This document shows positions 35,285-46,626 of a stretch of 64,000 nucleotides of DNA, piece after piece. This stretch comes from Calliphora vicina (lineage: Eukaryota; Arthropoda; Insecta; Diptera; Calliphoridae). Within the stretch, counting starts at the first letter, position 1; each line of letters begins with the position of its first letter. The position numbers were made by a program, and so were the translations under genes. The notes beneath the pieces were generated by a model, which was not told where the DNA came from, ran no database searches, and worked only from the letters and a program-made list of their open reading frames with translations. Location of the stretch: assembly GCF_958450345.1 (NCBI RefSeq), contig NC_088781.1:55568315-55632314 (forward strand), written 5' to 3'.

Positions 35285-36063
35285 TACCAAGCTTTGGTAT
35301 AAAATGGGGATTGATCCCAATGCTGGATGTACACTGATTTAAATATAATAAGTCCCATAATAAATGGATATCTAGTTTAGTTGAATACCATGCCTGTGCA
35401 TTTAGACAACGATATTGAGCAGGCAGGCGAGATGGGAAAAAAGTATCCGTTTTTAATGCTTCAGCTTAGTTCTATTAAAAGCAAAATCTACAGACACTAT
35501 CTTCAGAAGGCCTGTATACAATGTGAATTCCACTATACAACTCTTGAATAGGGACAGGAATAATATTAACGTCATTAGGTGATAAGGTAGGAACTCCAGT
35601 AGACTCGAAAATTAAATTAATTTCACTAGCATCTAGAACATCAATTTAATTGAGTGGAATAATCTAGATAAAACGGAGTAATATACATATAATGAATTGC
35701 TTGCAGCTAGTGTGATATCTACGAAAAAAAATGTTCTTCGCAATTGGCGCTTCGGCATACAAACTTCATGGGAGAGAGTGAGCTCTTCATTAGTTCTTCA
35801 GCTTTTGTTCTGTTTTAACCAGTTCTTCTAAATTCTCGCTTACAATTGATCAGTTATATGATCAATTCTAAGATAAATCATCAGATCTATATGGTATAGA
35901 AAAACAAACTGTTTTTAATTTTTTAAATGCTTTTAATTAAAACAAATAAACTTAAACTTAGATAAAACATGAACATGAGACCAAGACATGTTTACAATTT
36001 TCAATCCGTAAAATCCGTTTCAGTATAGGCAATCCAATCATCAATGTTAACAAACAAACTCCC
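35285..36063. other. Stretch between the copia element and the first Nplp4-like gene
   Basis: No ORF. From about 35930 it contains the 3' untranslated region of the gene at 36064-36297: an ATTAAA poly(A) signal on the minus strand (plus 35932-35937) and a block similar to the 3' flank of the second gene (ACCAAGACATGTTTACAATT against 43020-43045). Confidence 0.5.
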
Positions 36064-36297
36064 TTAACCATAGTAAACTGCTGGAGCAGCATAACCAGTG
36101 TAGGCAGGATAACCGCTATAGTAAACTTGAGGAGCTGGTGCGGGCTCAGGAGAAGCTACAGGGGATGGAGCAGCTGTGGCCAAAGCCAACAAAGCAGCGA
36201 ACAACAAGAAGAACTGCAATTTAAAGAAATATGTACATTAAATTGCAAATTAAATACCAAAATTTAGTTTACAAAAAATACTTACGATTTTGAACAT
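36064..36297 (-). CDS. Nplp4-like secreted peptide precursor, 53 aa (copy 1)
   Basis: Exons 36297-36286 and 36213-36064 on the minus strand, with a 72 nt intron (GTAAGT...TTGCAG) after codon 4. The product starts MFKI, then a hydrophobic signal core FFLLFAALLALATA, a Pro/Ala-rich spacer (SPVASPEPAPAPQ) and a Tyr/Gly-rich tail ending AVYYG. This matches neuropeptide-like precursor 4 of Drosophila in size, layout and the YYG end. The mature peptide probably begins at Gln 33 and would be secreted. A TATA box lies about 75 bp upstream of the start codon. The gene is closest to the copy at 43.1 kb, including its 5' leader (AAGCATTCCTGCATA). Function inferred from the family, where the role is still poorly defined. 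Confidence 0.85.
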
Positions 36298-36371
36298 TTT
36301 TGTAGAATTTGGTTTGAATTAAGCCTGACAAAGTTGTATGCAGGAATGCTTGTTGGATTCAGGCTGCACAA

Positions 36372-36381
36372 GCTTTTTATA
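36372..36381 (-). promoter_or_regulatory. TATA box of Nplp4-like copy 1
   Basis: TATAAAAAGC on the minus strand, about 75 bp upstream of the ATG. This leaves room for a short leader of roughly 45-50 nt. Confidence 0.65.
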
Positions 36382-36399
36382 TTCTCAGGAGATTGAACC

Positions 36400-39300
36400 A
36401 AATATCCACAAAGAGGTAATAAAAACATGATATCATCAATCTCTAGAATAATGAGTAGCAGTAGCAGAAAAGCTGAAGCATATTAAATAATTCAATTCAA
36501 ACAACAATTAATATTCACAGCATAAACCAGCTATATAGTTTGAACACACTTATCATGTTGTTGTTGCAGAAGGTGTTTAGATCAACAACAACAATAACAA
36601 CAGCAATACAATGAATAATTCAGCAAATAAATATTGCTGCCTTGGATTTAATACTGTTCAGCTTCTGTTATACAGGTTTAATGATTTTCTTACATTTTTG
36701 AACCCAAGAAGACTAAAGTGATTTCGTAAGTATTACTCCTCTGATTTCGTAGTTAGTTTCCAACCATCAAGTCCGATTTCATTGATGTCGAAATCTTTAT
36801 TTGAACCATGTACATAAAATATGAAAATCCAATTTTACAAGCTACAATAGTCTAGTACTATAAGCGATGTTTGCTATGGTTAAATTCCGTGCACTGCTAA
36901 TCTTCAAGATATGGTCCCTCTATAAATGATTTCATTGTGATAAACCAATAGCTCTATCAAGTTTGAAAAATAGGTGGTACTTAGTTTTCATGCTATCGTT
37001 ACGTGGAAATGGATTCAAGGGCAAGATTTTTGCATCCCCAGCCACACATGACCGAATCTTCCGACACATATAAGGATGTAAACACTGCTCTACAAATCGA
37101 GTAAAACTCTTTGTCGCCAAGCTAAGGAAAGAAACAAGATAAGACATAGAATATTCCAACAAAAGGGCAACGCTCCAAAGGATGAGGATTCATCCACATC
37201 CATCACTACTGTGAAGGATAAGAGTTTCTCTGGCAGTTCCCAACTCTTAAAAAGGAGAATCAGGTGGAAAAGAAGAGCATAACAAAGGCATCTGCATCAT
37301 GTAAGTGAAATCTTCAATTGATGGTGGAGATTTCAAAAGCACTACCATTGAAGAGAAAACCTAAAAGGAGAAGAGCTCCTCGCACTTCAGAGGATATGTT
37401 CCTGACAGTTTACAAGTCTTAAAAATATAACTTTTTGGAGAATCAGGCGGGAGAGAAGAACGCAGAGAAGGCGTCGGTGAAATTGATGTTGGAGATTAAA
37501 GAGGAAGCAAATCAAAAAAGGCGTGGAGAACGATGACTGATGAACTTTTTCATCGTCTCCAATTTCGTATCCAGCTAAATTTCACTGATTCGCCAGGAGG
37601 AGAATTGTGCAGTACGTCTTGGAGGGGGATTAAGATGCACCACAAATCCACACTGAGAGCTTTAGATTTACTAGGGTGATACTCTTTCTTCAATTAAAAA
37701 AGGACGCCTATATATAAGGAGCCGCAGAACAAAACGTACTTTTTCGAATTTGTTTTACAAATTGATTTGTTGGTATTTTTATAATATTTGATATCAAATC
37801 TTCTAGAAAAAATCAATTTCAATCAAAATTTTTAAATTTTCAAAAAAGTAACTTTTATTCTGCGGCTCCACATATGTATATTCATTATGGCCTGTTGGGA
37901 GGTATCTCAACATCTTGGTAGGAAGGAAAACACGTCCTTGTGAGAAAAACCTAAATCCTAAACCTGACCAAGACATCATTCTTTATAAAAAGACAGAGTA
38001 GCAACCTGGATAACCAAAGGAAATATAGATTGAGATGAGAAACCGAAGACTGCACTCTGATCGTGGTTGCTTTAGAATAAAACATCTATCTCATATCTTG
38101 AAGAGAAGGAAAGGCATTTATTTTTCATAATCTGGAAGACATCCATTGTATGGACACCACACAAGATGAATAATAAGAGTTTCGAAAAAGTGGCAAAGGT
38201 AAAGAACGAAACAACATAAAACAGCAGGCCAATGAAAAAAAAGGAGGAGAGTACTGGATTACTCGGTTAAATATTAAATGGCAATACTATCTCTGGTGGA
38301 AGAAATATCTAAATTTTAGATATATGTGATTTTTCTTCAGGAACCCTCGACAATTGGAAATAGGGTATTTGGGATGAATGAACAAAATTTACAGCTTTTC
38401 TATGAAGTTAATAGTTATATAGCGGATATATTTATTTACCTCGACAATTTATATAACCAGGAAACCATATCAGCGTTATATTATAATTTCGCTATTCAAT
38501 TTAGAGTTAGTCATTACTGTCAAATGATGTCAAAAAAACAACGGCCTTGTCTTCACGATATCATTTATTTCGGTAAATATGCAGATAACATCAGGCATCA
38601 TATAATACCTATAGCCGATATATCTGGCTTTATGGAATTACAGTAGTCAGGTCGCCTAAAGAAGAACGTCATTACATTACTCCTCATGCAGCCGTCCATA
38701 AACACTTTCAGGGCCTCAGCAGGATAATGAAATTAGCAACAATACCTGTCACACCGCAATTAACGAGAGTCAACAATCTTACTGTAAATTACACTTTACA
38801 ATTATAATACAAAATGTATATTCCCGGAACCAATTCTCCAATTGGTAACAATTACCCTTCTATCACATTGGCCATATTTACAATATTCCGGATACTAAAA
38901 TCCCAAGTTCCTCTCAATTAGGTTCTAGTACTAACACTTTATAAATAAGGAACCTGTCCTGATTTTGGCCTGGGAGGGGGTAAATTGATACCCAGTGCCA
39001 GTTCATGAAGCTAACCCAATAGAACTTCTTTTGTTTTATTAAAATAGGTTACAAAATTCACGCAAGATTTTAATTTTCCGTTATTTGTGCAATATAATGT
39101 TGCTAAATAGAAGTAACAGTCAGGCAGCTGAAAGTTTAGGGCAGGTAAAAATGGAGAACAAAACGTTTCCACTGTAGAACAAGATTTTAAAAATAATGAA
39201 AGTCTGCATCTGCATTCTTACAAAGTTCGATTGACAAAAGAACAGAGTTCGTTAAATGGATAATTAAACATCATCAAGTGGATTCTGATCCGAAACCGAA

Positions 39301-39622
39301 TTTTAATAAGGCTAAGGATTAGAATACCGACAATTGATACCTGGACCGTAAACTCTTTATATAATAACTTGGCTCCTTGGTATCTATTAGACTTAGAAAA
39401 GACCAAGTCGACCTAATGTGGCATGTGGCATCCCTTTGGCTGAGATATTGAATTTGATAGGTGAATGGCCATTGAAAGATAAGGAAGTCATGTGGTCTAC
39501 TATTCCTCGTGTAGAATATTCAGAATGCTCTGGTTCTCTCTAGCAAGAGAAGGGACCAAGTCTCTGTTGGCTCTTGGTAGGAATTCGATTAGATTTCTTA
39601 TAGTTAGAATTACTGGGTACTA
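36400..39622. other. Mostly unrecognised, less AT-rich stretch; possibly decayed coding DNA
   Basis: 36540-36610 has CAA/TTG microsatellites. 37150-37560 reads like worn coding sequence rich in Lys/Arg/Glu codons. It also holds a diverged internal duplication: AGAATCAGGTGGAAAAGAAG near 37256 and AGAATCAGGCGGGAGAGAAG near 37440. I cannot assign it to a family. 38650-39600 shows nothing recognisable. Confidence 0.3.
38326..38646 (+). CDS. Possible exon or small ORF, up to 106 codons, unknown
   Basis: The open frame has balanced composition (LQLFYEVNSYIADIFIYL, HDIIYFGKYADNIRHHIIPI), unlike the AT-driven frames around it. A plausible splice acceptor, TTTTTCTTCAG, sits just inside at 38330-38340, so it could be an exon whose partners I cannot find. 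It matches no family I know and no transposon protein. It could also be chance or a relic. Confidence 0.25.
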   Translation: MIFLQEPSTIGNRVFGMNEQNLQLFYEVNSYIADIFIYLDNLYNQETISALYYNFAIQFRVSHYCQMMSKKQRPCLHDIIYFGKYADNIRHHIIPIADISGFMELQ

Positions 39623-39837
39623 TATCGAGCCCTTAGCGCCAAATTATCGTAAGCGACCAAACACAAATTTTACAGGAGAAGGTTTTTTTTGATTATTTTG
39701 AAATTTATACATAGAATTAAAAATATTGTGATGCGATATAATATAATTTCGTACAAGCTATTTGTCTATTTTTCAAAAATATTTATAACTTTTGACAATT
39801 AAATATTCATGGAATACTTTATTGAAAACTATGACAA

Positions 39838-40496
39838 ACAAGTAAGAGAGCTATATTCGGCTGTGCCGAATCTTATATACCCTTCACCAAATTATACTTT
39901 AAAATAAAAATTTTAAATATTTTTAGGTAAACAAATTGTTTTTTAAATTTTAAATTTTTTTTTTTAAGTTTTATAATTTTTTTTTTAATTTAAAAAAATT
40001 TTTTTTTTTAGTTTTTAAATTTTTTTTTTAATATGAAAAAAAAATTCGGTTTAAAAAATATTTTTTCCGATTTTGCCCCTTGGTGGGTCCAACTTACTAT
40101 GGTCTTATTTACGTCGTGGCACAGGTCTTTGAAGTATCTATCATTAGATATCCATATTGTCTATAATAATGATTTAGTAATCCAGATATGGGTCAAAAAT
40201 CGAGGTTGTCCTGGTTTTTTCCTTATATCTCAGCCATTTGTGGACCGATTTTCTCGATTTTAAATAGCAAATGAGCCAGAAGAATTTCGGAGATATTGAT
40301 GTATCATTCGTGTATGTTGAAAGTTGATTTCAACACACAGACGGACAGACGGACATGGCTATATTGACTCCGCTATCTATAACGATTCAGAATATATATA
40401 CTTTGTGGGGTCGCAAATCAAAAATGTAGAAATTACAAACGGAATGACAAACTTATATATACCCTTGCCACTAAATATAAATAAAATGGTATAAAA
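39838..40496 (+). mobile_element. HINE/mini-me element
   Basis: ACAAGTAAGAGAGCTATATT, perfect hairpin ATTCGGC-TGT-GCCGAAT (39855-39871), CTTATATACCCTTCACC, a GACGGACAGACGGACATGGC tract and GACTCCGCTATCTATAACGA. It ends in a worn GGTATAAAAATGG. A long A/T homopolymer stretch lies at 39935-40050. Confidence 0.85.
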
Positions 40497-40620
40497 ATGG
40501 TTTTTATTGAGTTTTTGCATAGATACAAATTTTTCGAATTGAAATTAAATTTTTATTTATGAATAGTTTTTAATGAAATTTCACAGTTATGTAGATTTTT
40601 CTATTTAAAATGAAAAAATA

Positions 40621-41335
40621 ACAAGTAAGAGTGCTATATTCGGCTGTGCCGAATATTATATAAACTTCACCAAATTATACTTCAAAATAAAAATTTTAAA
40701 TATTTTTAGGTAAACAAAATTTATTTTTTTCCAAAGTTGTTTTTTTCATTATTTGGAAAAAAAATTTCTAATTGTTATTTTAAATTTTTTTACATTTAAT
40801 TTTTTTTTTAAATTTAAAATTTTTTTTTGTTTTTTCATTTTTTTGGTGAAAAAAAAATCGTTTCCGATTTTGACCCATTGTAGGTCCAACTTACTATGGT
40901 CCTATATACGTCGTTGCAAATGTCTTCGAAATATCTATCATTAGATATCCATATTGTCTATGTTAATGTCATAGTAATCCAGATTTAGGTAAAAAAAGGT
41001 AAAAAATCGAGGTTGTCCTGGTTTTTTCCTCATATCTCAGCCATTTGTGGACCGATTTTGCTGATTTTAAATAGCAAACTTCTCGAAAGCATTTCTGACA
41101 GAATTATTGAAGATTTGGATCCCGAAGATATCTGGGGTATTCAGAAAATTGATTTCAACAGACTGTCCGCCTGACTGACAGACAGACAGACGGACATGGC
41201 TTAATCGACTCCGCTATCTATAAGGATCCAGAATATATGTATATACTTTATAGGATCGGAAATGAAAAATGTAGAAATTACAAACGGAATGACAAACTTA
41301 TACATACGCTTCTCACGAAGGTGAAGGGTATAAAA
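40621..41335 (+). mobile_element. HINE/mini-me element
   Basis: ACAAGTAAGAGTGCTATATT, perfect hairpin ATTCGGC-TGT-GCCGAAT (40638-40654), a GACAGACAGACAGACGGACA tract (near 41180), GACTCCGCTATCTATAAGGA, and end GGTGAAGGGTATAAAAA. It is inserted 124 bp from the previous copy, in the same orientation. Confidence 0.85.
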
Positions 41336-42734
41336 ACGAATTTTGAAATTTATTATCAGCAATCCCGCAATTCCCAAAAAAGTTTTTAAAAATTCCAAAA
41401 ATGTGAATTTTTAGTTTTTTGGCTATAATATCCATACCAGGGTCGAGGTTATCGGAAACCTTTACAAAATAATTAGAAACATATTGGGCCACTTAAAATC
41501 GGTTACTATATTTTGATATCGAATATGCGATTTGAAAATTTTTGCCCTAAAGTTTAATTTTACATAAAAAATAGGGGTTTCTTGAATTGACCTGGTCCCC
41601 TCGATAACAACAATTTTTAAATTGTTTTTCATTTAAAATATTTTATGAAAACTTATCTTTCAGAAATTATAAATTCCTTGTACATTCTCTTAAAAAATTT
41701 TTGCGACAATTTAAAAAGAAAACAAGTTCTTTTTTCCCAAAAAATTAGCGAAAAATCGCCTTTTTAAATTGTTTAAATTCAAATGCATATAACTTTGGAC
41801 TTAGTCATTATTTTTAAACAGTTATTTTTCTATTTGACACATACATATATTGTTAGTCCAATAAAGGAAAACTAGAGAAAATCGGGAAATATTTGGATAC
41901 GCTGTTATCAAAAAACTAGAGTAGGGTGGGTAAAACTGTGGAAAATTTAGATTTCAAACGCGAATATCTCCAAATCTATAAGAGATAATTGATAGCTACG
42001 ACGAGATTTTTTGTAGTGCTCGATGAGAAGATTCTACATGTGTAATTTTGTAATACCCGAGGTGTCCTACTTTTAAGACCCTTGGCCGCGCCCCTGGTGG
42101 ACCCATGAGGTCCATGTTCAAAGCTTAAACTCGACAACGCTTCTTCCTTGCGCATGTGAAATTTCATTCAAAACAATCTAACCATTTAGAAGTCACAGAT
42201 TTATTTCCCTTTCTTTTTCTATACCACTGTGTGTCTCTTACGATAAAATTCGTTTACGGTAAAATGTAAACATTGACTTACGATAAAATCTTACCCCCTA
42301 TAATTTTCAAGTTATTAAAAATTTTGATATTCTGAGAACGCTAAAACATCAGTCGGACCATAAAATTTTAATTTTTGCAATAAAAAAAATAGAAAATGTC
42401 GCTTACGATAATTTGGCGCTAAGGTCTCGATATGATTGGACATATGTCGGAACGTATGGATACGTAACAATTACTGTAGAAGTCTATGAAACTACAGGAA
42501 CGTAGACTAAGATAACTTGTTACAGGTCTTTCATAATCTGGACTGTATCAGAAATGCATCACTGACGAATCTGATCAAATTTGTCAGACGTACCGGTTAG
42601 TTCTCACGACAACCATAGTAGTTACAAAGTCGTCCTGATTAGGGAGGTCTACTATTATCTTTTCATATATGTTATACCTCACTAATCTGTGAGCAGCTCA
42701 CGTAGCATAACCTAGCCTATCCTAAGTAATGCAG

Positions 42735-42905
42735 CATATTTTAGATTTGATGATATTGATGTGGACAACATATGGTTTCAACAAGACGATGCTACACAGC
42801 CCATAGTTAAGTTACAACATAAAACATTTCCATATCATGTAATCTCTCTTTTCGGTGATCAAAAACATTAGATTTAATTTTTGGGGTCTGAAGTCAATAT
42901 TCCGA
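42735..42905 (+). pseudogene. Fragment of a Tc1/mariner-superfamily transposase
   Basis: The plus strand encodes DDIDVDNIWFQQDDATQP, then KTFPYHVISLFGD. The FQQD-A motif holding the second catalytic Asp, followed by a VIS-G-D stretch, is typical of an insect Tc1/mariner group with FQQDGAT. A stop follows (about 42868), the rest is lost, and no ends are visible. It is distinct from the mariner relics elsewhere in the window. Confidence 0.6.
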
Positions 42906-43109
42906 TGATACATTTTCTAATAATAAAAACCCATAGTGTATTTTATCTTTTTAAATGCATTTAATAAAACAAAAAATGTATTAAAATAAAAAACAAAAAA
43001 ACTATGCCAATGAAAACAAGACCATGATGACATGTTCACGATTTCCTTTCACAAAGATTCATTTTCACGAAAGTCCACTCAACAAAATTTATAAATCCAT
43101 AACATATAA
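42906..43109. other. 3' flank of Nplp4-like copy 2
   Basis: Contains an ATTAAA poly(A) signal on the minus strand (plus 42960-42965) and sequence similar to the 3' flank of copy 1. Confidence 0.45.
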
Positions 43110-43342
43110 TCAACCATAGTAGACAGCAGGATAAGCAGCATAACCATAAGCAGGATAACCGCTATAGAATACCTGGGGAGCGGGAGCTGGATCGGGAGAA
43201 GCTACTGGAGAAGGAGCAGCCAAGGCCACAGCCAATAAAGCAGCGAACAACAAGAAGAACTGTAAGTAAAAACAAACAATTAAATATCCAATTTAAAATC
43301 AAAATTTTTCTCTTCCAATCAAATACTAACAATTTTGAACAT
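43110..43342 (-). CDS. Nplp4-like secreted peptide precursor, 53 aa (copy 2)
   Basis: Exons 43342-43331 and 43259-43110 on the minus strand, with a 71 nt intron (GTTAGT...TTACAG) after codon 4. The product has MFKI, a signal core FFLLFAALLAVALA, a spacer SPVASPDPAPAPQ and a tail with YSGYPAYGYAAYPAVYYG. It differs from copy 1 at a handful of positions, mainly in the tail, so the pair looks like a fairly recent duplication on the same strand, about 7 kb apart with transposons between. The stop is TGA rather than TAA. Expected to be secreted and cleaved near the Gln at residue 33. An overlapping 83-codon frame on the same strand reads through the intron and is not real. Confidence 0.85.
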
Positions 43343-43416
43343 TTTAATGAATTTAATTTGAAATACGCCTGGCAAAGTACTATGCAGGAATGCTTGCTAA
43401 AAGCAACTGCCACAAA

Positions 43417-43425
43417 CTATTTATA
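43417..43425 (-). promoter_or_regulatory. TATA box of Nplp4-like copy 2
   Basis: TATAAATAG on the minus strand, about 75 bp upstream of the ATG. The spacing matches copy 1 (36372-36381). Confidence 0.7.
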
Positions 43426-43429
43426 CTCT

Positions 43430-44529
43430 GGCACAAATAAGTGAGCAAACAATGCACTTCATTATACAAATTATATAAACTAAGAACATGAAATCATCAC
43501 TCTCCTATTTCACCAAAAAACAAGTGGACATTCTAAGGTGAGGGTGTTGTCAAAGTTATGTCAGCTAAATTTGGAAAATTAATCTCTTCCATTGTGCATC
43601 ATTGTTAAAAAATCAAACAATAAATCGATTTGAATTCAATGCACAAAAAACTAACAACAATATTTTTGGCGTTATCAAATAAACTCAGCCAACTCTTGTT
43701 AAATTGTTGCCTCTGGCTAGAACACACAAAATATTCACGTACATAGAACGAAGAGCACTTATATTCCGGATTTCCAGGCAAAAGTCACAACAACAAACTC
43801 TCTAAATCACCTCAAATTGAATTTGTCTGAGAATATTCGTCACAATGTTTCACAGGCATCAACCAACCTAAAGTGTTTGTTAAATCGCATCTGTCGTTCG
43901 GTCATTTTGTCAGACTTTGTGCTCAAAATTTATTTTCCTTTTTCCCTTTATAAATTGCAATCATCACCGTCATCATCATCATCATCCGCCATTGTCCATA
44001 AGCAGTCAAAGTATTTATAGTGTTTATGGATTTTAAGCACACTTTTTGATGCGTTTTTGTTTCATTCGTTTGCCTGCTTAATATTCGCGTCAGCATTTCA
44101 GTCAAATTCCAAATATCACTATAATATTGCTAATTTAATTCAGATTTTAACAATCAACATTAATTCATAAATATTTCTTTAAAATGTACGCTACAGTCAG
44201 TGCTAAAATTTATAAATTCTTGCTGTTGCCTACATTGAGAAAAATGTTGCTTGTAAATTGTTTAAAACTATCTCTCTGAATATGAATTTCCATCAATTGT
44301 TCTTTGGTGATTACCACACTTTTCCAATTTTTATTTCTTGAAATTCCTTCCAGTCAGGGACAAATAGTACTGCAATGCTGCCCGAACCTTATTGGTCATC
44401 CACAGAGTTGAAGTAAATCCCAAATCACTCACTATAACCTTGTGGGAAAGCGAGAAAAAAGAGCTTAGGGGTGTTTCTATGAACTCTTATTGATGCCCTC
44501 TGTTCTATTTTTATAACCTGTACATCGGA
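43430..44529. other. Upstream region of Nplp4-like copy 2; no gene seen
   Basis: Less AT-rich up to about 44100, with a CAT microsatellite (43965-43985). Could hold regulatory DNA for the peptide gene. I see no ORF worth supporting. Confidence 0.35.
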
Positions 44530-46538
44530 CAGTGGGTTCAATGGTACCTAAAGTGGCGATTAATTCATAAATAGAAAATATTATATTTTTTTATTGATGA
44601 GTTATTATAAGCACATAAAAACACAGCATTTAAGTAAAAAAAGTTAAATTTTTTTTTAACCCGTTAAGAGCATTATTGTTTTATGGAAAAAAATACCTTA
44701 GTTCACAATTTATGCTGTAACTTTGAAATGAAAAGCGATAAATTAATGAATAAAATTGGAAATTAAAGAATACTTAATGAGCTATTAAAAAATTCAAATA
44801 ATAAATTTATTATATGTATTTATATTAGTACAAATTTAATTTAAAATCAAATTTTTGTTTTACAAAAATTTTATAAAAGTACAAATTTTATTATAATTTT
44901 TTAGTAATGAATAATTATAAATACTTAAAAACACAATGGAAGAAACATTTTTTTTAAACTGTTTTGTTTCAGCATACGTTTTTTAGCAACAGGAGTTCTT
45001 TCACTATAACTTAAATAAGTAAAAAACCTCAATAAACCCGCACAATTTTTTTTTTTTTTTGATATATAAGCAGAAATGTCATATTTTAAGAACATTTGAT
45101 GAAATTTACCCGATCTCGCCCTGGAGCACTTAAAAAAAAACATAAAAAGTATTTGCAAAACATTTTTTTTTCAAATACCTGAAGTTAATGGTTCCATTTT
45201 AATATTTCTACTTTTAACAGACTTAACAAAAAAATATAAGCACAAGAAATATCACAATTTTCAATTTTAACCATAGCTCGCAAAATTTGTAGAAATTATT
45301 TGACTTTGACCGCTCACTGCCAATAAAGTAAGTTACTCACAACCGTACTTTTAGTAGTTAGTAGGGTATTCAATCGATTAACCGTTAATCGGTTAACCGA
45401 TTAATTTTAGACGGTTAACTGTTCGAATAATTTGAAATTGCCGATTTTCAAATAACAAATAAACCGATTAATTTGTGTCGATTAACCGATTAACCGAAAA
45501 TCCTTTTTTTGCTCTTAAAAAAATGCTTTTGTATTTATTTATCCGTTTCAATTCAAATACAAATTTCAAATTAAAATTATATATTTTTTGAGCATCCTAT
45601 AAACATGATTAGTGAGTTGTATAACAACTGACATATTTAATTTACATGTATTTGAAATTTTGTTTATATTTACATGTATAAACGAAGCTGTTAAATTAAT
45701 CAAAATCTAAAACAATCCAAAAAGGAATATTCTTTATCATGCTTTTGAGAGTTTTTTTCCAAGAAAAGTTTTATTAATTCTAAAGAAAAAAATCGTTTAA
45801 ATTATATTCTATTTATAAAAGTTTATTTCAGAAGATCTCACTAAAATTTCCTGCAACAACGTCATAATTCAAAAAAAGTCGTTTCGAGAAAAACGTTTTT
45901 GAATATTTCATGACATTTTACTATTTCTTAAATAAATTTTCAACATATCATGCGATTTCAGAAATATAAATAGTAGATGTTAATATCTTTCTAACCTGTA
46001 TTTAACCCAAATTTTTACTTATCAAATATACGAGAAAACATGAATTTTAATTTTGATGTTTACAACAAAAAAACACTCTCACACAAAAAATAATTGACTT
46101 CTTTGAAAACTGATAAAACTATATGAAAGATTATAGAACAGCGCATATTTTGTATTACTCAGTTCAAAAAACACGGAGTTATGACGTTGTTGCAGCAAGT
46201 AGGCGATATGTATACAAAAATGATCTCAAATACCTTATTTGCTGTTTTTTATGTTTTTGTACACAAAATTTTTTGTTGTATTTTCAATTTAAAATTAAAA
46301 TAGAAATTATTCGGTTAATCGAATAATTTTAAATTAACCGATTATTAACCGAATAAATCTAAACCTCGATTAATTATTTGCTCGATTAACCGATTAAACC
46401 AGAAACCCGATTAATTGAATACCCTAGTAGTTAGTAATGTATTATTTAATGCACTTTAACCCAATACCAAACATGACTTTGACAGATAATGTTCAGCTTT
46501 TGAATTAATCGTCACTTTTGGTACATTTCAACCCTATG
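44530..46538. mobile_element. 2 kb inverted-repeat element hosting a hAT-type element
   Basis: The left end CAGTGGGTTCAATGGTACC, then AAAGTGGCGATTAATTCA, is matched at the right by the complement of CATAGGGTTGAAATGTACC, then AAAAGTGACGATTAATTCA. The CAGTGGG tip suggests hAT. The flanks share CATCG but with a shifted register, so no clean duplication. The interior is AT-rich without a usable ORF. The element at 45362-46426 sits inside. Confidence 0.6.
45362..46426. mobile_element. 1065 bp hAT-type element with GGTTAACC subterminal motifs
   Basis: Tips TAGGGTATTC and GAATACCCTA are flanked by a perfect 8 bp duplication GTAGTTAG (45354-45361, 46427-46434). Both ends hold clusters of CGATTAACCG/CGGTTAA motifs (about 45371-45505 and 46312-46405). 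No transposase frame survives. A truncated relative starts at 27519. Confidence 0.92.
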
Positions 46539-46626
46539 TGCATCGCCTTCTTCAAGTGAGGATAAATTTTAAATATCACCAACATTTCTATAGCATCCAA
46601 TATATCAATGTTCATATACATACATA

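Larger units (their letters stand above)
39623..42432. mobile_element. 2.8 kb inverted-repeat element carrying two HINE insertions
   Basis: The ends are CGAGCCCTTAGCGCC plus AAATTATCGTAAGCGAC at the left and the exact complement at the right, except one base near the tip. The interior matches 2695-3965 in reverse. Two HINE elements (39838-40496 and 40621-41335) interrupt it in the same orientation. The family continues between them (40497-40620) and resumes after the second. No transposase recognised and no clear target duplication. Confidence 0.7.

Noticed and set aside
43162..43413. 83-codon minus-strand frame over Nplp4-like copy 2
   Set aside because: It reads through the intron and in the wrong phase of the true second exon.
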